A model generated the notes under the pieces. It saw only the letters and a program-made list of their open reading frames with translations. It did not search any database and was not told the origin of the DNA. This document shows positions 23,436 through 33,699 of a stretch of 64,000 nucleotides of DNA, piece by piece. Every line of letters begins with the position of its first letter. The first letter of the stretch is position 1. Position numbers and translations under genes: made by a program. Source of the stretch: Lolium rigidum (Eukaryota; Streptophyta; Magnoliopsida; Poales; Poaceae); the NCBI RefSeq assembly GCF_022539505.1, contig NC_061508.1, positions 95,211,276-95,275,275 of the forward strand, given 5' to 3'.

Positions 23436-23633
23436 CTTTAGTCGCGGTTGGCCGGAAGAACCGCGACTAAAGGTCCTCCGCCCCGGCGCTCGCCCGAGGC
23501 CCACGTGGATGGGCCTTTAGTCGCGGTTCGTGAGGAACCGCGACTAAAGGGGGGGGCCTTTAGTCGCGCTACTTTGGTCGCGGTTGAACCACCGCGACTA
23601 ATGGCAGTTGCCAACCGCGACCAAAGCCCCTTT
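23436..23633. repeat. CACTA right subterminal repeats
   Basis: Copies of CTTTAGTCGCGGTT and AACCGCGACTAAAGG in inverted pairs, the counterpart of the left array at 19796-19961. Confidence 0.8.
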
Positions 23634-23761
23634 TTCCACCAGTGAAAGGCATGTAATAAATATGTGACTGGTTGATTATATCGTATATCTAATCAGTTGA
23701 GGCAAGTCTATAATCGCTGACTATGTTGCACTCGTAATAATGTGACACAAGTCCGCATATA

Positions 23762-24167
23762 TTTGACCCTAAATAATAAAGGAGGCGAAGGCCTACACAG
23801 GGAGTAGAGTCATGTGGGGATATTTGACATATGACTGCTAAGTACGTTTAAGTAGGTTTATTTCTCCTACGCAGGGAGGAGTAGTAGTGTACGAACAAAA
23901 TTTGTCCAACTCAACGACACATATTTCTTTTATCTTCCGCAGCAACGCGCGGGCATTGTGCTAGTTTGACCCTAAATAATAAAGGAGGCGAAGGCCTACA
24001 CAGGGAGTAGAGTCATGTGGGGATATTTGACATATGACTGCTAAGTACGTTTAAGTAGGTTTGTTTCTCCTACGCAGGGAGGAGTAGTAGTGTACGAACA
24101 AAATTTGTCCAACTCAACGACACATCTTTCTTTTATCTTCTGCAGCAACGCGCGGGCATTGTGCTAG
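23762..24167 (+). repeat. Two abutting 203-bp copies of the Helitron 3' end
   Basis: 23762-23964 and 23965-24167 are direct copies that differ at about three bases by eye. Each starts TTTGACCCTAAATAATAAAG and ends GCGCGGGCATTGTGCTAG, and the second is also followed by T. Either the element has a duplicated terminus or a small derivative inserted next to the first end. Confidence 0.85.
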
Positions 24168-24254
24168 TGATTCTATAAAATCATTCGCTAGTCGTTGCTC
24201 GATCCACCGGAAAAATAAAATCAACCGTTCTCCACGGTGTCCGATCGGGTGGAT
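24168..24254. other. Unassigned sequence up to the gap
   Basis: 87 bp with no recognised feature between the Helitron and the N run. Confidence 0.4.
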
Positions 24255-24354
24255 NNNNNNNNNNNNNNNNNNNNNNNNNNNNNNNNNNNNNNNNNNNNNN
24301 NNNNNNNNNNNNNNNNNNNNNNNNNNNNNNNNNNNNNNNNNNNNNNNNNNNNNN
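24255..24354. other. Assembly gap (100 N)
   Basis: Exactly 100 N, the conventional placeholder for a scaffold join of unknown length. On the right it interrupts an LTR at a point equivalent to base 168 of the complete LTR at 36212, so at least 167 bp of that LTR are missing. Confidence 0.98.
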
Positions 24355-25807
24355 GAAATCCTACAAAGGAAATATTCTCGGAATTGGACGAAATCAACGC
24401 CCAGGGTCTTATTTTTCCACGAAGCTTCCAGAAGACCGAAAGGGATACAAAGTGGGGCGACGAGGCATCGCCACCATAGGGCCGCGCGGCCAGGGAGGGG
24501 CCCGCGCCGCCCAATGGTGTGGGCCCCTCGTCAGCCCTCCGACTCTGCCCTTCCGCCTACTTAAAGCCTTCGTCGCGAAAACCCCAGTACCGAGAGCCAC
24601 GATACGGAAAACCTTCCAGAGACACCGCCGCCGCCAATCCCATCTCGGGGGATTCAGGAGATCGCCTCCCGCACCCTCGCCGGAGAGGGGAATCATCTCC
24701 CGGAGGACTCTTCATCACCATGATCGCCTCCGGATTGATGTGTGAGTAGTTCACGCCTGGACTATGAGTCCATAGCAGTAGCTAGATGATTGTCTTCTCC
24801 TCATTGTGCTATCATGTTAGATCTTGTGAGCTGCCTATCATGATCAAGATCATCTATTTGTAATGCTACATGTTGTGTTTGTTGGGATCCGATGAATATG
24901 GAATACTATGTCAAGTTGATTATCAATCTATCATATATGTTGTTTATGTTCTTGCATGCTCTCCGTTGCTAGTAGAGGCTCTGGCCAAGTTGATACTTGT
25001 AACTCCAAGAGGGAGTATTTATGCTCGATAGTGGGTTCATGCCTCCATTGAATCTGGGACAGTGACAAAAAGTTCTAAGGTTGTGGATGTGATGTTGCCA
25101 CTAGGGATAAAACATCAATGCTTTGTCTAAGGATATTTGTGTTGATTACATTACGCACCATACTTAATGCAATTGTCTGTTGTTTGCAACTTAATACTGG
25201 AAGGGGTTCGGATGATAACCCGAATGTGGACTTTTTAGGCATAGATGCATGCTGGATAGCGGTCTATGTACTTTGTCGTAATGCCCTGATTAAATGTCAT
25301 AGTAGTCATCGTGATATATGTATGTGCATTGTTATGCCTTCTTTATTTGTCAATTGCCCAACTGTAATTTGTTCACCCAACATGCTATTTATCTTATGGG
25401 AGAGACACCACTAGTGAACTGTGGACCCCGGTCCATTCTTTTACATCTGAAATACAATCTATCGCAAACTCGTTCTTTACTCGTTCTTTGCAAACAAACA
25501 TCATTTTCCACACCATACGTTTAATCCTTTGTTTACAGCAAGCCGGTGAGATTGATAACCTCACTGTTAAGTTGGGGCAAAGTATTGTGATTGTGTTGTG
25601 CAGGTTCCACGTTGGCGCCGGAATCCCTTGTGTTGCGCCGCACTACACTCCGCCACCAACAACCTTCACGTGTTCCTTGACTCCTACTGGTTCGATAACT
25701 TTGGTTTCTTACTGAGGGAAAACTTGCTTGGTTCCTTGACTCCTACTGGTTCGATCACACCTTCCTCTTGGGGTTCCCAACATACGTGTGTCAACTACAC
25801 GCCAGCA
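24355..25807 (+). repeat. W1 5' LTR (5' end in gap)
   Basis: Ends CTACACGCCAGCA, ten bases before the primer site. Near its end it contains a short direct duplication of TTCCTTGACTCCTACTGG (25674 and 25733), absent from the sister LTRs. Confidence 0.85.
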
Positions 25808-26054
25808 AGACTTGTTCTGGCGCCGTTGCCGGGGAGATCAAGACACGCTGCAAGGGGAGTCTCCCACATCCAATCTCTTTACTTTGTTTTTGTCTTGCTT
25901 TACTTTACTTTATTTATTGCTTTGTTTGTTCTCTATATCAAAAATACAAAAAAAATTAGTTGCTAGTTTTACTTTATTTACTGTCTTGTTTGCGTTCTCC
26001 ATATTAAAAACACAAAAAAAAATTAGTTACTTGCATTTACTTTATTTTGTTATC

Positions 26055-26653
26055 ATGAGTAATCCTGAAGTTGAAGTTCGTTCGTTTAAGCAACAAGGGG
26101 GAGAAAGTTTTAAAGATGCTTGGTATAGAATTAGTGATGCTCATCATAGGTGCATTAAGAAACACTCCACTATTATACTACTTAGGAACTTTTATGTTGG
26201 TATCTCTAGTTGGAATAGGTATGTTCTTGATACTCTTGCGGGAGGTAATTTCCTAGGCACTCCTCGCTTTAGAAGCTAGTTGCATCATTGAGAGTCTAGT
26301 TGGAATACCACCTCGTTAATGAAGCTAAAATTGAAATCCCTCTTGAAGATGTCATGAAAAAGTTGGAGGCCATAGAGAAAAATCTTCCAAGTGTTGAGAC
26401 TAAATTGGGAATATTACTTAATAACACTGATAAACTTGATAAAACTCTAAGTGGAATCAATGAGAGAATTGCCGTTTTAGAAACTTGTGCTACTCATGAT
26501 AATCGAACCCATAGGATTAGTGAACTTGAAGAAGCTATGGGAAACTTGGGTTCAACTTTTTCTTCTCTTAAGTTTAAGGAGAAAGCTTATGTGGGTAAGG
26601 AGCAAAAGTTCATGTATGTCTCTAAAGTGCCTAAGCCAAAAAAACTATTATAG
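26055..26653 (+). pseudogene. W1 gag-like remnant
   Basis: A frame from the ATG at 26055 (MSNPEVEVRSFKQQGGESFK) ends at 26279. The part EVRSFKQQGGESFKDAWYRI resembles the 'gesf.eaw.Rf' start of a retrotransposon gag domain. A second frame, 26300-26653, encodes a Lys/Glu/Leu-rich segment with a heptad pattern that is probably coiled coil (LEAIEKNLPSVETKLGILL). The two are separated by a stop and frame change. The region up to 26768 still shows short open frames of the same type. No zinc knuckle or protease remains. It is much shorter than the gag at 6220-8835 and certainly inactive. Confidence 0.55.
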
Positions 26654-26769
26654 GCCTAAAATTGACAAAGCCCTTAGCACCACTATGGATGATGGAGCAC
26701 CTAAGATACCTATTGTTAAAATTTTTGAAAATTATGATGCTAATGCTTCATCCCTTGATAATACTTGAT

Positions 26770-29390
26770 TCACACTTTTTGCGCCTAGCTGAAAGGCGTT
26801 AAAGAAAAGCGCTTATGGGAGACAACCCATTATTTTACTTCTGCACTTTTGTTTTATATTTGAGTCTTGGAAGTTGTTACTACTGTAGCAACCTCTCCTT
26901 ATCTTTATTTTATTGCATTGTTGTGCCAAGTAAAGTCTTTGATAGTAAAGTCAATACTAGATTTGGATTACTGCGCAGAAACAGATTTCTTACTGTCACG
27001 AAATTGAGCAGCCCCTTCTGTAGGTAATTTAGAAAAATCTGCCAGTTTACGTGCGTGATCCTCAGATATGTACGCAACTTTCATTCAATTTGAGCATTTT
27101 CATCTGAGCAAGTTAAGTGCCCCAGTAAAAATTCGTCTTTACGGATCGTTCTGTTTTGACAGATTCTGCCTTTTATTTCGCATTGCCTCGTTTTGCTATG
27201 TTTGATAGATTTCTTTGTTCCATTAACTTTCAGTAGCTTTGTGCAATGTCCAGAAGTGTTAAGAATGATTATGTCACCTCTGAATATGTGAATTTTCAAT
27301 TATGCACTAACCCTCTAATGAGTTTGTTTTGAGTTTGGTGTGGAGGAAGTTTTCAAGGATCAAGAGAGGAGGATGATACAATATGATCAAGAAGAGTGCA
27401 AAGTCTAAGCTTGGGGATGCCCCCGTGGTTCATCCCTGCATATTTTAAGAAGACTCAAGCATCTAAGCTTGGGGATGCCCAAGGCATCCCTTCTTCATCG
27501 ACAACTTATCAGGTCACCTCTAGTGAAACTACATTTTTTTTCCGTCACATCTTATGTGCTTTACTTGGAGCATCTGTATGTTTTTGTTTTTGTTTTTTGT
27601 TTGAATAAAATCGGATCCTAGCATTCCTTGTGTGGGAGAGAGAAATGCTCCGCTGTTTCATATGAACACATGTGTTCTTAGCTTTACTTTTAATGTTCAT
27701 GGCGAATGTTGAAACTGCTTCGTTGATCATTATATGGTTGGAAACACAAAATGCTTCATGTGGTAATTGGTATAATGTCTTGAATAATTTGATAATTGGC
27801 AATTTTTGTGCTCAAATAGATCATGTTTAAGCTCTTGCATCATGTACCTTGTACCTATTAATGAAGAACTACATAGAGCTTGTTAAAATTTGGTTTGCAT
27901 GATTGGTCTCTCTAGAGTCTAGATATTTTCTGGTTAAGGTGTTTGAACAACAAGGAGACAATGTAGAGTCTTATAATGCTTGCAATGTGTTCTTATGTAA
28001 GTTTTGTTGTACCGTTTTATACTTGAGTTTGCTTCAAACAACCTTGCTAGCCTAGCCTTGTATTGAGAGGGAATACTTCTCGTGCATCCAAATCCTTGAG
28101 CCAAAAACTATGCCATATGTGTCCACCATACCTACCTACTACATGGTATTTCTCTGCCATTCCAAAGTAAATTACTTGAGTGCTACCTTTAAAATTCTAT
28201 TCTTTGTCTTTGCAACATATAGCTCATGGGAAAATAGCCTTAAAAACTATTGTGGTAAAGAATATGTGCTATGTATCTTATTTCTTATAAGTTGCTTGTT
28301 GAGCGGTAACCATGTTTCTGGGGACGCCACCAACTATTACACCTTTATTGAATATCATGTGAGTTGCTATGCATGTTCGTCTTGTCTGAAGTAAGGGTGA
28401 TTTATCATGATCAAATGGTTTGAGTATGCATATTGTTAGAGAAGAACATTGGGCCGCTAACTAAAGCCATGATCCATGGTGGAAGTTTCAGCTTTGGACA
28501 ATCAATCCTCAATCTCCTATGAGAATATTATCTCGTTGTTGAATGCTTATGCATTAAAGAGGAGTCCATTATCTGTTGTCTATGTTGTCCCGGTATGGAT
28601 GTCTAAGTTGAGAATAATCAAAAAGAGAAATCAAATGCGATCTTTCTCCTTAGACCTATGTACAGAGCGGCATAGAGGTACCCCTTTGTGACACTTGGTT
28701 GAAACATATGTTATGCAATGATAATCCATGTAAATCCAAGCTAATTGGGACAAGGTGCGGGCACTATTGGTAATCTATGCATGAGGCTTGCAACTTATAG
28801 GATATCTTGTACATAACACATATGATTTATTACTACCGTTGACAAAATGTTTCTATGTTTTCAAAATGAAAAGCTCTAGCACAAAAATAATAATCCATGC
28901 TTCCCTCTGCGAAGGGCCATTCTTCTACTTTATTGTTGAGTCAGCTTTACCTACTTCTTTCTATCTTAGAAGCAAACACTTGTGTGAACCGTGTGCATTG
29001 ATTCTTACATGTTTACCTATTGCACTTGTTATATTACTTTGTGTTGACAATTATCCATGAGATATACATGTTGAAGTTGAAAGAAACCGCTGAAACTTAT
29101 ATCTTTCTTTGTGTTGCTTCAAAGCTTTCTACTAAGAATTTATTGCTTTATGAGTTAACTCTTATGCAAGTCTTATTGATGCTTGTCTTGAAAGTACTAT
29201 TCATGAAAAGTCTTTGCTATATGATTCAGCTTGTTTATTCATTGTCTTTACCATTGCTTCGAATCGCTGCATTCATCTCATATGCTTTACAATAGTATTG
29301 ATCAAGATTATGATAGCATGTCACTTCGGAAATTATCTTTGTTATCGTTTACCTACTCGAGGGCGAGTAGGAACTAAGCTTGGAGATGCT
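26770..29390 (+). other. W1 non-coding 3' internal region
   Basis: AT-rich, without long frames, strongly similar to 8836-11452 and 33760-36211. It carries AAGCTTGGGGATGC boxes at about 27407 and 27466, and a mutated AAGCTTGGAGATGCT polypurine tract just before 29391. Confidence 0.7.
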
Positions 29391-30740
29391 TGATACGTCT
29401 CAAACGTATCTATAATTTCTTATGTTCGATGCTACTTTTATGATGATACTCACATGTTTTATACACACTTTATGTCATTATTATGCATTTTCCGAGCACT
29501 AACCTATTGACGAAATGCCGAAGAGCCGCTGTCGTTTTCTCGCTGTTTTTGGTTTCGTAAATCCTACAAAGGAAATATTCTCGGAATTGGACGAAATCAA
29601 CGCCCGTGGTCTTATTTTTCCACGAAGCTGCCGTAAGACCGAAAGGGATACGAAGTGGGGCGACGAGGCGCCGCCACCATAGGGCCGCGCGGCCGGGGAG
29701 GGGCCCGCGCCGCCCTATGGTGTGGGCCCTCGTCGCCCCTCCGACTCGCCCTTCCGCCTACTTAAAGCCTTCGTCGCGAAAACCCCAGCACCGAGGGCCA
29801 CGATACGGAAAACCTTCCGCAGACGCCGCCGCCGCCAATCCCATCTCGGGGGATTCAGGAGATCGCCTCCGGCACCCTGCCGGAGAGGGGAATCATCTCC
29901 CGGAGGACTCTTCATCACCATGATCGCCTCCGGATTGATGTGTGAGTAGTTCACCCCTGGATTATGGGTCCATAGTAGCTAGATGGTTGTCTTCTCCTCA
30001 TTGTGCTATCATGTTAGATCTTGTGAGCTGCCTATCATGATCAAGATCATCTATTTGTAATGCTACATGTTGTGTTTGTTGGGATCAGATGAATATGGAA
30101 TACTATGTCAAGTTGATTATCAATCTATCATATTTGTTGTTTATGTTCTTGCATGCTCTCCGTTGCTAGTAGAGGCTCTGGCCAAGTTGATACTTGTAAC
30201 TCCAAGATGGAGTATTTATGCTCGATAGTGGGTTCATGCCTCCATTGAATCTGGGACAATGACAGAAAGTTCTAAGGTTGTGGATGTGCTGTTGCCGCTA
30301 GGGATAAAACATCAATGCTTTGTCTAAGGATATTTGTGTTGATTACATTACGCACCATACTTAATGCAATTGTCTGTTGTTTGCAACTTAATACTAGAAG
30401 GGGTTCGGATGATAATCTGAAGGTGGACTTTTTAGGCATAGATGCATGCTGGATAGCGGTCTATGTACTTTGTCGTAATGCCCTGATTAAATCTCATAGT
30501 AGTCATCGTGATATATGTATGTGAATTGTTATGCCTTCTTTATTTGTCAATTGCCCAACTGTAATTTGTTCACCCAACATGCTATTTATCTTATGGGAGA
30601 GACACCACTAGTGAACTGTGGACCCCGGTCCATTCTTTTACATCTGAAATACAATCTACTGCAAACTATGTTCTTTACTGTTCTTTGCAAACAAACATCA
30701 TTTTCCACACCATACGTTTAATCCTTTGTTTACAGCAAGC
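29391..30740 (+). repeat. W1 3' LTR, 3' end missing
   Basis: Starts TGATACGTCTCAAACG and breaks off after TTTACAGCAAGC, where the next LTR begins directly. The missing 250 bp are present in the other copies (for example 32401-32651). Confidence 0.85.
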
Positions 30741-32651
30741 TGATACGTCTCAAACGTATCTATAATTTCTTATGTTCCATGCTACTTTTATGATGATACT
30801 CACATGTTTTATACACATTATATGTTATTATTATGCATTTTCCGTCACTAACCTATTGACGAGATGCCGAAGAGTCAATTGTTGTTTTCTCGCTATTTTT
30901 GGTTTCAGAAATCCTAGTAAGGAAATATTCTCGGAATTGGACGAAATCAACGCCCGTGGTCTTATTTTTCCACGAAGCTTCCGAAGACCGAAAGGATTAC
31001 GAAGTGGGGCGACGAGGCGACGCCACACCAGTGGCCGCGCGGCCAAGGGTGGGGCCGTGCCGCCTCGTTGTGTGGGCCCCTCGTGACGCCCCGACTCTAC
31101 CCTCCCGCCTACCGAAAGCCTTCGTCGCGAATACCCCGCATCGAGAGCCACGATACGGAAAACCTTCCGAGACGCTGCCGCCGCCAATCCCATCTCGGGG
31201 ACGCCCGCACGGTTTCGGAAATCCTACAAAGGAAATATTCTCGGAATTGGACGAAATCAACGCCCAGGGTCTTATTTTTCCACGAAGCTTCCAGAAGACC
31301 GAGGGAGAAACGAAGTGGGGCCACGGGGCGCCGACACCATAGGCCGGCGCGGCCAGGGTGGGCCCCGCGCCGCCCTATGGTGTGGGGCCCCCGTCAGCCC
31401 TCCGACTCCGCCCTTCCGCCTACTTAAAGCCTTCGTCGCGAAAACCCCAGTACCGAGAGCCACGATACGGAAAACCTTCCAGAGACGCCGCCGCCGTCAA
31501 TCCCATCTCGGGGGATTCAGGAGATCGCCTCCGGCACCCTGCCGGAGAGGGGAATCATCCCCCGGAGGTCTCTTCATCACCATGATCGCCTCCGGATCGA
31601 TGTGTGAGTAGTTCACCCCTGGACTATGGGTCCATAGCAGTAGCTAGATGGTTGTCTTCTCCCCATTGTGCTATCATGTTAGATCTTGTGAGCTGCCTAT
31701 CATGATCAAGATCATCTATTTGTAATGCTACATGTTGTGTTTGTTGGGATCCGATGAATATTGAATACTATGTCAAGTTGATTATCAATCTATCATATAT
31801 GTTGTTTATGTTCTTGCATGCTCTCCGTTGCTAGTAGAGGCTCGGCCAAGTTCATACTTGTGACTCCAAGAGGGAGTATTTATGCTCGATAGTGGGTTCA
31901 TGCCTCCATTGAATCCGGGACAAGTGACGAAAGTTCTAAGGTTGTGGATGTGTTGTTGCCACTAGGGATAAAACATCGATGCTTTTGTCTAAGGATATTT
32001 GTGTTGATTACATTACGCACCATACTTAATGCAATTGTCTGTTGTTTGCAACTTAATAATGGAAGGGGTTCGGATGATAACCTGAAGGTGGACTTTTTAG
32101 GCATAGATGCATGCTCGGATAGCGGTCTATGTAATTTGTCGTAATGCCCCGATTAAATCTCATAGTACTCATCATGATATATGTATGTGCATTGTTATGC
32201 ATTCTTTATTTGTCAATTGCCCAACTGTAATTTGTTCACCCAACATGATATTTATCTTATCGGAGAGACACCACTAGTGAACTGTGGACCCCGGTCCATT
32301 CTTTACATCTGAAATACAATCTACTGCAATACTTGTTCTTTACTATTCTTCGCAAACAAACATCATCTTCCACACTATACATCTAATCCTTTGTTTACAG
32401 CAAGCCGGTGAGATTGACAACATCACTGTTACGTTGGGGCAAACTACTTTCATTGTGTTGTGCAGGTTCCACGTTGGCGCCGGAATCCCTGGTGTTGCGC
32501 CGCACTACACTCTGCCACCAACAACCTTCACGTGTTCCTTGAATCCTACTGGTTCGATAACCTTGGTTTCTTACTGAGGGAAAACTTGTCGCTGTACACA
32601 TCACACCTTCCTCTTTGGGTTCCCAACGGACGTGTGTCTTATACGCCATCA
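30741..32651 (+). repeat. W2 5' LTR with an internal duplication
   Basis: The block from about 30901 to 31210 is repeated from 31211 (GGTTTCGGAAATCCTACAAA) onward. Without the extra 310 bp the length matches the 1602-bp LTR at 36212. The first copy resembles one LTR subtype and the second copy another, so an exchange between two LTRs is more likely than simple slippage. Confidence 0.8.
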
Positions 32652-32890
32652 AGACAGTTTTCTGGCGCCGTTGCCGGGGAGATCAAGACACGCTGCAAGG
32701 AGAGTCTCCCACATCCAATCTCTTTACTTTGTTTTTGTCTTGCTTTACTTTATTTTATTTACTGCTTTGTTTGCTCTTTATATAAAAAATACAAAAAAAT
32801 TAGTTGCTAGTTTTACTTTATTTACTGTTTTGCTCTCTATATCAAAAACACAAAAAAATTAGTTACTTGCATTTACCTTATTTTGTTATC

Positions 32891-33694
32891 ATGACTAGTC
32901 CCGTAATTGTTACACTATCACCTGAGGAGTCGATCTTCACTTTTAAACAAGGTGGTGAAGAGAGTTTTAAAGAAGCTTGGTCTAGAATTTTTGATTCTTA
33001 TAGTAAAACTGAACCTAAAATGACTCTAAGTTTGCTTCTTAGTAACTTTTATTTTGGGCTTATTCTTCGCTATAGATATGCCTTAGACGCTGTAGTGGGA
33101 GGAGACTTCCTTCACTGTGATGGGGATCAAGCTTATAATGCCATTAAAAAATTGGTTGCATCATCTAGCTCCGCTAATAATTTTGATTCATCTCTTGCTA
33201 GCATTCATAATAGATTAAACACTCTCGAAACAAATATATCTTGTTTAAAAGAAGGGTACAACCAGATTCGTGAGTATTATGATTATGTTCCAGTAAGCTT
33301 TGAACCTTCAATGTGGGTGCCTACTATTAAAGTTGCTATTTGTGGTGAAACTTTTCATGCTCGCTGTGATATTATGTCTGAGTTTTGCCTTATGCCTGAA
33401 AGAATTTATGAATCTTTAACACTTTGGGAACTTACTGAAGGAGGAGAAGGAATAACTCTTACTGATAACTCTGTTATAATTCCCAAGGGTATAGCTCAAG
33501 GTGTGTTCACAACCTTTCTTGGAACAACGGTATCCACGGATTATTTCGTTGTTGTATGTGTAGAGACAGGACAAATCACGCTTGGAAGGTCCCTGCTGAA
33601 ACTCGTGGGAGCAATCATAGATGTGGGCAAAGGCACTCTAAATTTTACCTCTACGCCCGGATGCGGTCATGTATTCCCTATAAAAAAAGAGTAA
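32891..33694 (+). pseudogene. W2 gag fused to an inactive aspartic-protease-like domain
   Basis: The open frame from the ATG at 32891 (MTSPVIVTLSPEESIF) to a TAA at 33694 gives 267 residues. Residues 15-75 resemble the gag 'geesf.eaw.Rf' motif. A coiled-coil-like stretch follows (LASIHNRLNTLETNISCL). From about residue 145 the sequence follows the Athila-group protease fold: VPTIKVAICGETFHARCD, then MPERIYESL, and late in the domain TLGRSLLKLVGAIIDVGKG. The catalytic D-[ST/L]-G-A block is replaced by DIMSE, so it cannot cleave. It is open from end to end, unlike its relatives. A second copy begins at 38055. It may act as a short structural gag or simply be a deletion product. Confidence 0.6.
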
Positions 33695-33699
33695 TAAGG

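Larger units (their letters stand above)
19726..23644 (+). mobile_element. CACTA (En/Spm-type) DNA transposon, internally deleted
   Basis: The left end is CACTGGTGGAAAAACAGG and the right end CCCCTTTTTCCACCAGTG, which are inverted. The flanking triplets are AAA on both sides (19723-19725, 23645-23647), the 3-bp duplication expected of CACTA. Subterminal arrays of TTTAGTCGCGGTT and its complement are present at both ends. It carries remnants of a transposase gene and of a ULP1-like protease gene, both plus strand and both broken, so it is non-autonomous. At 3.9 kb it is much shorter than autonomous members. Confidence 0.9.
17640..23964 (+). mobile_element. Helitron (non-autonomous), carrying captured DNA and a CACTA insert
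   Basis: The 5' end reads TCTATACCTAATAATAAAG immediately after an A, and the 3' end reads GCGCGGGCATTGTGCTAG followed by T. Both fit plant Helitrons (TC...CTRR inserted between A and T). No Rep/helicase frame is present. Removing the CACTA element leaves about 2.4 kb holding GC-rich fragments with short open frames on both strands (17730-19110), a plastid-derived tRNA region (18262-18433) and AT-rich filler (19200-19725, 23645-23964). Helitrons often pick up gene pieces; I cannot identify the nuclear donors here. Confidence 0.7.
24355..30740 (+). mobile_element. LTR retrotransposon 'W1' (TGATACGTCTCA-type), ends incomplete
   Basis: 5' LTR 24355-25807 (its start is in the gap), tRNA-Asp-type primer site at 25818-25835, internal region 25808-29390, and 3' LTR from 29391 that stops at 30740, about 250 bp short, where the next LTR starts. 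The internal part shares its long 3' non-coding half with the element at 4517-12896 but has a different gag start. No polymerase is seen. No target duplication can be assigned because both outer ends are lost. Confidence 0.8.

Noticed and set aside
24221..24514. Open frames across the N run
   Set aside because: They pass only because N codons are not stops; no coding signal on either side.
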